A DNA stretch of 10,320 nt from an uncultured Butyrivibrio sp. (GTDB taxonomy: Bacteria; Bacillota; Clostridia; Lachnospirales; Lachnospiraceae): assembly GCA_947169985.1 (NCBI GenBank), contig CAMVRW010000058.1:1-10320 (forward strand). The letters are read 5' to 3'. The notes beneath the pieces were generated by a model. The model made no database searches. It saw only the letters and a list, made by a program, of their open reading frames with translations, and was not told the origin of the DNA. Shown one piece after another: positions 5,584-10,320 of the stretch. The translations under genes were made by a program, and so were the position numbers. Every line of letters begins with the position of its first letter. The stretch's first letter is position 1.

Positions 5584-7332
5584 ATGCATACCAAAAAACA
5601 CTCTATCAGAAACAAAATCGTAATATGGGCTGTTGGCTTTGCCCTTCTTATTGCTCTCTCAGTTGCAACTGCCAGCTATATTCTCTCTGCCAGATACCTT
5701 AGGGAAAATCAATATCAGTCAGCCCTTACAAATATCCATGTCCTTGGTAATGAACTGGACTCAGATATCAATACTGTCCTTACCTTTTCCAACTGGATAT
5801 GTCTCGACAGTACGATCAGTAACTATCTTCGCACTGTAGACAAGGCCTATGCAACGGACCTTCAGTCCGGAAGGAAACTCTCAGTCAATGCCTGGAACCA
5901 TCTGAATAATGAATTTAACATTGTTGGTGTAAGAAATGAGGTTGAAAGAGTTGTCATCACAACGCCTAACGGCACTCGGTTTCTGCAGGCCATTTCCAAA
6001 GGAGATGCCCAGTCCATAGCAAGTGTCCCCATGACTATTATGGATTCCGAATTTTTTGAAGCCCACATCACCGATCAGACCTTCAGGTGGGATGGCTTTT
6101 TCCCAAATCCCCTTAGCAGGACGGGAACTCCAAATATCCTTCCTATAGTAAGGCCAATTTACAGCTCTTCATCTTCTCAGATCATCGGATGGGTCTATAT
6201 GGATATCCCCATCTCAGTTATCATAAATTCCTTTAAAAGTTTCGTTTTGACAGAGGATGACGCCCTGTATATCACCTTTAGCAAGGGCAGTACGTACAGG
6301 TATAGCTCTTTTGACCTGGTAAAAGACACTGTTCCCGCAGATGCCATATCTTACGTTCTTCCGGATACCGGATGGACCATATCCTACCTGCCCTCCAGAG
6401 CGGCCCTTGAGGGAAGGATGCGCTCCTATAAGCTCCTTATAATTGCAATCTTCCTTGTGATCCTTTTTGCAGGTGTTATCCTGAGCATCTCCCTGCATCG
6501 GACAATAAACCGCCCGGTTGACAGGCTGATAAGTCGTCTTGATAAAATAGGACAGGGCGATTTTTCCAGGGACGAGAAGATTGAGTGGGACAACGAACTT
6601 GGTGAGATTGGCAAAGGTATCAACAATCTGTCTGAAAACGTCTCAGACCTCATGGAAAAAAGACTTGTGGATGAAAAGGCCAAGCACGACCTTGAGTATC
6701 AGATCCTCCAGTCACAGATTAATCCCCACTTTTTATACAACACCTTAAACACCATCAAATGGATGGCTACTATTCAGGGCTCGGAGGGCATTGCAGACAT
6801 GTCTACCTCTCTTTCCCGCCTGATGAAAAACATTTCAAAAAGCACCAAGGATCTGATCCCAATAAGCGATGAATTCTCTCTGGTGGATGACTATTTTACC
6901 ATTATGAAATACCGCTACGGCGGAACCATCGACCTGGAATACATAACCGAGGAGGAAGCACTTCTTAATCAGAAGATCAACCGCTTCTCCCTTCAGCCAA
7001 TTATAGAAAACGCGATATTCCATGGGATTGAGCCCAAGGGAAGCGCCGGCAAGATCACCATTCACACCTATAAGGACGGTGGTAATGTCATAATAGATGT
7101 AACGGACAACGGCGTTGGCATGAGCAGCAAGTCCATTGAAGAGGTATTAAGCGGAAAAAGCCAGACCTCCACAGAATTTTTCAGACAGATCGGTGTCTAT
7201 AATGTAAACAAACGTATCAAATACACCTTTGGTGAAAACTACGGAATAAAGATAAAAAGCGAAGAAAACAAGTTCACTACCATGAGCTTTATACTTCCCT
7301 TTGAAGAGGAAGAAGAATGTACAGATTGTTAA
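5584..7332 (+). CDS. Sensor histidine kinase, YesM/LytS-type
   Basis: This 582-residue membrane sensor should autophosphorylate and pass phosphate to the regulator encoded directly after it. In order: transmembrane helix 1 (about 12-34), an extracellular sensor region (about 36-280, Cache-like by size and position only), transmembrane helix 2 (283-304), a HAMP linker (about 304-357), a coiled stretch, the histidine box QINPHFLYNTLNTIKWM (378-394, His382), and a GHKL ATPase domain with N-box QPIIENAIFHG (471-481) and G-box DNGVGMS (508-514). The ATG at 5584 is the only reasonable start because an in-frame TAA lies at 5572-5574; no Shine-Dalgarno sequence is visible before it, which may keep expression low. 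The gene overlaps the regulator by 16 nt. Divergence from a sugar ABC operon fits the usual role of this family in sensing glycans or oligosaccharides. Confidence 0.93.
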   Translation: MHTKKHSIRNKIVIWAVGFALLIALSVATASYILSARYLRENQYQSALTNIHVLGNELDSDINTVLTFSNWICLDSTISNYLRTVDKAYATDLQSGRKLSVNAWNHLNNEFNIVGVRNEVERVVITTPNGTRFLQAISKGDAQSIASVPMTIMDSEFFEAHITDQTFRWDGFFPNPLSRTGTPNILPIVRPIYSSSSSQIIGWVYMDIPISVIINSFKSFVLTEDDALYITFSKGSTYRYSSFDLVKDTVPADAISYVLPDTGWTISYLPSRAALEGRMRSYKLLIIAIFLVILFAGVILSISLHRTINRPVDRLISRLDKIGQGDFSRDEKIEWDNELGEIGKGINNLSENVSDLMEKRLVDEKAKHDLEYQILQSQINPHFLYNTLNTIKWMATIQGSEGIADMSTSLSRLMKNISKSTKDLIPISDEFSLVDDYFTIMKYRYGGTIDLEYITEEEALLNQKINRFSLQPIIENAIFHGIEPKGSAGKITIHTYKDGGNVIIDVTDNGVGMSSKSIEEVLSGKSQTSTEFFRQIGVYNVNKRIKYTFGENYGIKIKSEENKFTTMSFILPFEEEEECTDC

Positions 7333-8609
7333 TTGTTGATGACGAGCCTCTGGTCCAGATCGGCTTAAAGACCATGCTCGCCAAAGACCATGCAGAAAAC
7401 ATTGAAGTAGTGGGAACAGCCTCAAATGGCCAGGAGGCCTGGGATATTATTTCTCAAGATCCCCCGGATATTGTCATCGCTGATATTCGTATGCCGGTGA
7501 TGACAGGCCTTGAGCTCCTTAGCAAATCTCACAACAAGTACGGCTCCGTTCCGGCATTTATCATGCTGACTGCTTATGAAGAATTTGAGATGGCAAGACA
7601 GGCCATAGTTTACGATGCGGTGGATTATCTGGTAAAAATAGAGCTTAATCCCAACACCCTTTCAGCAGCCATAGCAAAGGCAATCCAGAGAGTTGACAAG
7701 GTAAAACCTGCTGCAGAATCGCCTAAGACCAGCAGTAATAGTTCTCTTGAAGACTTAAGACAAAAATTCATGCTTAAACTCTTTAATCACCAAGTGCTTT
7801 CCCAGGAGGCCCTTCTTTCAGAGGCAGCAAAGCTTAATCTTTCCTTTGACTTCAACCGTTATATTGTGGTCTTTTGTGAAATAAGCTCTGATGTCCCAGC
7901 ATCCGGCGGAGATTCCTTCACCTCAGAAGCGCTGGATATCTATTCCTCCAGTATAAGCATGGCAAAAGAGATCATATCACGACACGCCCCTTGTCAGATT
8001 GTTTCAATCGATCTGCAGCATTTTGCAGTGGTTTTCTCTTTTACTGAAGATAAACCTGTAGCCGGGACCATGGATCTTATAACAGAAGCTCTAGAAAATG
8101 CCAGGACCATGATAACCAGCTATTTCAAGACCACACTCACCTTTGGCATAGGCTCTGCCGTATCCACGCCTATAGACATCCCCGTGTCCTTCGATGAAGC
8201 CAAGACAGCACAGCAACAGGCAGACAACACTAATCCCATCAGACTCTTTAGCCATATTGTAGGAAGCAACCGCCGCTCCGGTAAAGATAAGCTTATCACC
8301 GCCATTCAGGAATACATAGATGACAACCTAAACGGCAAGCTTCAGCTTAACGAAGTTGCTGAGGTCTTTGGTCTTTCCCCGGCTTATCTGTCAGTTCTAT
8401 TTAAAAGAAATACTGAAACCGGATTTTCAGAATACGTTTATACAAAAAAAATAGACAGGGCAAAGGAAATGCTATTGTCCGGTGACATGAAGATCTACGA
8501 AGTTGCAGATGCTCTCGGTTTTGAGTCGGCTTACTACTTCTCCAAGGTCTTCAAAAAAGTTGATGGCCATAGTCCAAGAGAATACATACAAAGCAAAAGC
8601 GACATGTAA
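7317..8609 (+). CDS. Response regulator, REC plus AraC-type DNA-binding domain (YesN-like)
   Basis: This 430-residue regulator has three parts. The receiver domain (1-125) shows DD at 8-9, phosphoacceptor Asp56 in DIRMP, Thr85 in MLTA and Lys107 in YLVKIEL (the usual 'KP' is 'KI', common in this family). A middle region (about 150-310) has an IVSIDLQHFAVVFSF segment and TFGIGSAVSTP...SFDEAKTA, reminiscent of a degenerate GGDEF-like domain. The C-terminal AraC domain (about 325-426) has two helix-turn-helix units: LQLNEVAEVFGLSPAYLSVLF (343-363) and IYEVADALGFESAYYFSKVF (393-412), then GHSPREY. The ATG at 7317 lies inside the kinase gene, 6 nt after AGAGGA, so the two are translationally coupled. 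It probably activates the divergent transporter-lyase operon and perhaps its own promoter through the repeats at 5470-5568. Confidence 0.95.
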   Translation: MYRLLIVDDEPLVQIGLKTMLAKDHAENIEVVGTASNGQEAWDIISQDPPDIVIADIRMPVMTGLELLSKSHNKYGSVPAFIMLTAYEEFEMARQAIVYDAVDYLVKIELNPNTLSAAIAKAIQRVDKVKPAAESPKTSSNSSLEDLRQKFMLKLFNHQVLSQEALLSEAAKLNLSFDFNRYIVVFCEISSDVPASGGDSFTSEALDIYSSSISMAKEIISRHAPCQIVSIDLQHFAVVFSFTEDKPVAGTMDLITEALENARTMITSYFKTTLTFGIGSAVSTPIDIPVSFDEAKTAQQQADNTNPIRLFSHIVGSNRRSGKDKLITAIQEYIDDNLNGKLQLNEVAEVFGLSPAYLSVLFKRNTETGFSEYVYTKKIDRAKEMLLSGDMKIYEVADALGFESAYYFSKVFKKVDGHSPREYIQSKSDM

Positions 8610-8635
8610 TAATCCTACATGTCGCTTTGTTTTTA
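8596..8635. terminator. Shared bidirectional terminator of regulator and acyltransferase genes
   Basis: A perfect 13-bp inverted repeat (AAAGCGACATGTA 8596-8608 and TACATGTCGCTTT 8616-8628) has a 7-nt loop and is followed on the plus strand by GTTTTTAT. The left arm contains the last codons and two bases of the TAA stop of the regulator. The converging acyltransferase gene ends at 8633, and on the minus strand the stem ends in TTT then TGCTTTG, so the element can serve both genes. Confidence 0.85.
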
Positions 8636-9685
8636 TATTATCCACTTTTTTAACACCGGTATATGACTGATCACAAATACGATGCAAAATGATATCGCAT
8701 AATCTGCAAGTGCCATTATAGGAAGCATTATAAAAGGCGCTACCATTACTGGCTTTAAGCCAATCTTTCTGAATGCAATAAGGCCAAAGTCGTGAACCAG
8801 GTACATGCCAAGGTTCATTTTGGATAGCTGTATTATGGCTCTCATTAATTTCGTGTCAGGGTCCACATCCTTAAATCTATATCTGAAAAAGACAAAGGCA
8901 GAGAGGCCAAAGAGTGGCATTCCGGCGTTTGTATATTCATGGTAGGTATGAGCCGGATACTGTTGGCTGATGATCATAACTGAAACCACCACAAACATGA
9001 TAAGTGCCGAGCCTATACCAAGGGCATAAATTTTCTTTCTTTGTTTTGGGCTCAGGTCTTCCGTTCCAAAATAGTATCCGGCGAGATAGTAAAGAACATA
9101 TCCTGAAATGTGAGACAGGTCAAATCTTCCGGTTAGCCAAAATGTATACTTCGATACTATCGGGATTAACTGAAGTGTAGGAATAAGATAAGTTAAGATA
9201 AATGAGGTCAACAGGAAATATCTCATGGCCTTTCTGTCCGCAGCTACCGGCCTTAGCGCAGGTGTAATGATATAAAGCCCTGCTATGGTAAAGATATACC
9301 ACATGTGATATCTTCCCGCCGATGTATCATGTAAAAGCTTTTCTCCGACACCGCCTGCTAAGGATCTTGAGGTCATAAAACCGCTGGTAATAAGCGCATA
9401 CAGAAACGACCAGAAAAAGAATGCACAAAGTAGTCTTGGTATGTATCTTTTGAATATATCAGAGGAATTCACCTGTCTTTGCGGGTTTAAAAACAGATAT
9501 CCACTGATCATCAAAAAGACCGGGACACTGAACCTTCCCAGCATATCAAAAATATTTAATACTCCCCAGGGATAAACCCCAAATGGTGCTTCATACCAGC
9601 TTATTGCACCTGTATGAACCACTATAACCCCTATCATGGATGCCACTTTAGCTATGTCCAGATAGTACTCTCTTTTCTTCTCCAT
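8633..9685 (-). CDS. Membrane acyltransferase, acyltransferase 3 family
   Basis: This 350-residue protein has about ten hydrophobic helices and belongs to the family that moves acyl groups, often O-acetyl, onto extracytoplasmic carbohydrates. Family marks are YYLDIAK with Lys13 and His24 in a K-x10-H arrangement, the segment FSVPVFLMISGYLFL (52-66), HMWYIFTIAGLYIITP (127-142), and the late MNLGMYLVHDF (290-300). The acceptor is unknown; cell-wall or exopolysaccharide sugars are typical. The ATG at 9685 is the first possible start because an in-frame TAA lies at 9697-9695. The only good ribosome site, GGGAGG (9708-9703), is 17 nt upstream, longer than usual. The gene converges on the response regulator and has its own likely promoter, so membership of the uronate locus is doubtful. 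Confidence 0.88.
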   Translation of the reverse strand: MEKKREYYLDIAKVASMIGVIVVHTGAISWYEAPFGVYPWGVLNIFDMLGRFSVPVFLMISGYLFLNPQRQVNSSDIFKRYIPRLLCAFFFWSFLYALITSGFMTSRSLAGGVGEKLLHDTSAGRYHMWYIFTIAGLYIITPALRPVAADRKAMRYFLLTSFILTYLIPTLQLIPIVSKYTFWLTGRFDLSHISGYVLYYLAGYYFGTEDLSPKQRKKIYALGIGSALIMFVVVSVMIISQQYPAHTYHEYTNAGMPLFGLSAFVFFRYRFKDVDPDTKLMRAIIQLSKMNLGMYLVHDFGLIAFRKIGLKPVMVAPFIMLPIMALADYAISFCIVFVISHIPVLKKWII

Positions 9686-9723
9686 AAGAACTGTTTAAAA
9701 CACCTCCCGAAATCACTAATAGT

Positions 9724-9753
9724 ATTATACGAAAAGGCACTACGTCAGAAAAG
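9724..9753 (-). promoter_or_regulatory. Candidate promoter of the acyltransferase gene
   Basis: The minus strand has a perfect TATAAT at 9729-9724 and a poor -35 (TTTTCT, 9752-9747) at 17 bp that falls in the loop of the pckA terminator. A start near 9717 would give a leader of about 30 nt. Read-through from pckA is an alternative source of transcript. Confidence 0.45.
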
Positions 9754-9764
9754 ACGTAGTGCCT
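9731..9764 (-). terminator. Intrinsic terminator downstream of pckA
   Basis: A perfect 12-bp inverted repeat (AGGCACTACGTC 9735-9746 and GACGTAGTGCCT 9753-9764) with a 6-nt loop is followed on the minus strand by TTTTC (the first T's are 9734-9732). It begins 29 nt after the pckA stop codon. Confidence 0.88.
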
Positions 9765-9793
9765 CATTTGTTTTATAAATTATCTGATTCAGA

Positions 9794-10320
9794 TCAAAGC
9801 TTTGGGCCAGCTGCTACAAGAGCCTTACCAGCGTCATTGCCTTCATACTTCTTGAAGTTCTTTGTGAATCTCTCTGCAAGATCCTTAGCCTTAGCTTCCC
9901 ACTCAGAAGCATCAGCGTATGTATCACGAGGATCAAGGATTGCAGGATCAACTCCAGGAAGAGATGTAGGAACTTCGAAATCGAAGATCGGGATCTTCTT
10001 TGTCTCAGCCTTGTTTACATCACCGTTAAGGATTGCGTCGATGATTCCACGAGTATCCTTGATGGAGATTCTCTTGCCTGTGCCGTTCCAACCTGTGTTT
10101 ACAAGGTAAGCCTTAGCGCCGCTCTTCTGCATCTTCTTAACGAGCTCCTCACCATACTTGGTAGGATGAAGCTCAAGGAATGCCTGACCGAAGCAAGCGG
10201 AGAAGGTAGGAGTAGGCTCGGTGATACCACGCTCGGTACCTGCAAGCTTTGCAGTGAATCCGGAAAGGAAGTAGTACTGAGTCTGCTCGGGAGTAAGAAT
10301 TGAAACGGGAGGAAGTACTC
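9794..10320 (-). CDS. pckA: Phosphoenolpyruvate carboxykinase (ATP), C-terminal part
   Basis: The last 175 codons of the ATP-dependent PEP carboxykinase are present; the start lies beyond the right edge. The enzyme interconverts oxaloacetate plus ATP with PEP, CO2 and ADP in the cytoplasm, and in many anaerobes runs in the carboxylating direction. Recognisable family segments are [53 protein letters not shown], and the strongly conserved [21 protein letters not shown], then [14 protein letters not shown] and LDPRDTY. The frame is open from the edge to TGA at 9796-9794, with a terminator just after. It has no functional link to the glycan locus beyond general central metabolism. Confidence 0.97.
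   Translation of the reverse strand, partial: VLPPVSILTPEQTQYYFLSGFTAKLAGTERGITEPTPTFSACFGQAFLELHPTKYGEELVKKMQKSGAKAYLVNTGWNGTGKRISIKDTRGIIDAILNGDVNKAETKKIPIFDFEVPTSLPGVDPAILDPRDTYADASEWEAKAKDLAERFTKNFKKYEGNDAGKALVAAGPKL

Noticed and set aside
5487..5702. A possible small leader peptide of 71 codons overlapping the kinase start.
   Set aside because: There is no ribosome site, it starts upstream of the predicted transcription start, and it runs out of frame into the kinase gene.
8633..9685. The acyltransferase as part of the glycan utilisation operon.
   Set aside because: It is on the opposite strand to the regulator, has its own TATAAT, is bounded by terminators on both sides, and belongs to a family usually linked to cell-surface modification.
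9759..10109. A 116-codon plus-strand frame opposite pckA.
   Set aside because: It lies antisense to highly conserved PEP carboxykinase sequence and has no ribosome site.
1..10320. Defence system, phage, transposon, CRISPR or integron content.
   Set aside because: No nuclease, transposase, integrase, terminal inverted repeats, spacer array or tRNA-like attachment site can be seen; gene content is metabolic and regulatory.

Overview
The window looks like a chromosomal piece of an anaerobic, low-to-moderate GC Gram-positive bacterium, most likely a gut or rumen Lachnospiraceae (Butyrivibrio/Roseburia-like). This is inferred from strong GGAGG-type ribosome sites, a CUT1 sugar transporter with no local ATPase, a YesM/YesN-type two-component pair, an ATP-type PEP carboxykinase and intrinsic terminators. 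The genus is a guess from style, not from a search.

Layout. Positions 1-5409 form a leftward (minus-strand) operon read in this order: lipoprotein sugar-binding protein (4027-5409), two CUT1 permeases (2998-3921 and 2145-2981), a heparinase II/III-family polysaccharide lyase without a signal peptide (194-2140), and the first 40 codons of a probable GH88-type unsaturated uronyl hydrolase that runs off the left edge (1-122). A 174-bp divergent control region (5410-5583) separates this operon from a rightward pair, a YesM-type sensor kinase (5584-7332) overlapping a YesN-type REC/AraC response regulator (7317-8609). Converging on the regulator is a membrane acyltransferase 3 family gene (8633-9685, minus). 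The right edge holds the 3' end of pckA (9794-10320, minus).

How it works together (inference). The sensor kinase detects an extracellular glycan fragment, the AraC-type regulator switches on the divergent operon, the ABC transporter imports uronic-acid-containing oligosaccharides, the cytoplasmic lyase cleaves them into 4,5-unsaturated products, and the GH88-like enzyme removes the unsaturated uronyl residue. This is a compact Gram-positive polysaccharide utilisation locus. The exact glycan cannot be read from the sequence. The acyltransferase and pckA look like unrelated neighbours.

The least expected signals are non-coding: a three-copy ~20-bp direct repeat in the divergent promoter region (two copies exactly 21 bp apart); an 18-bp A/T palindrome forming the spacer of the kinase promoter; a terminator-like hairpin inside the first 25 codons of the lyase gene; a terminator-like hairpin between the binding-protein and permease genes; and a hairpin shared by two convergent genes that contains part of the regulator's stop codon. 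I see no tRNA, rRNA, CRISPR array, insertion sequence or phage gene.
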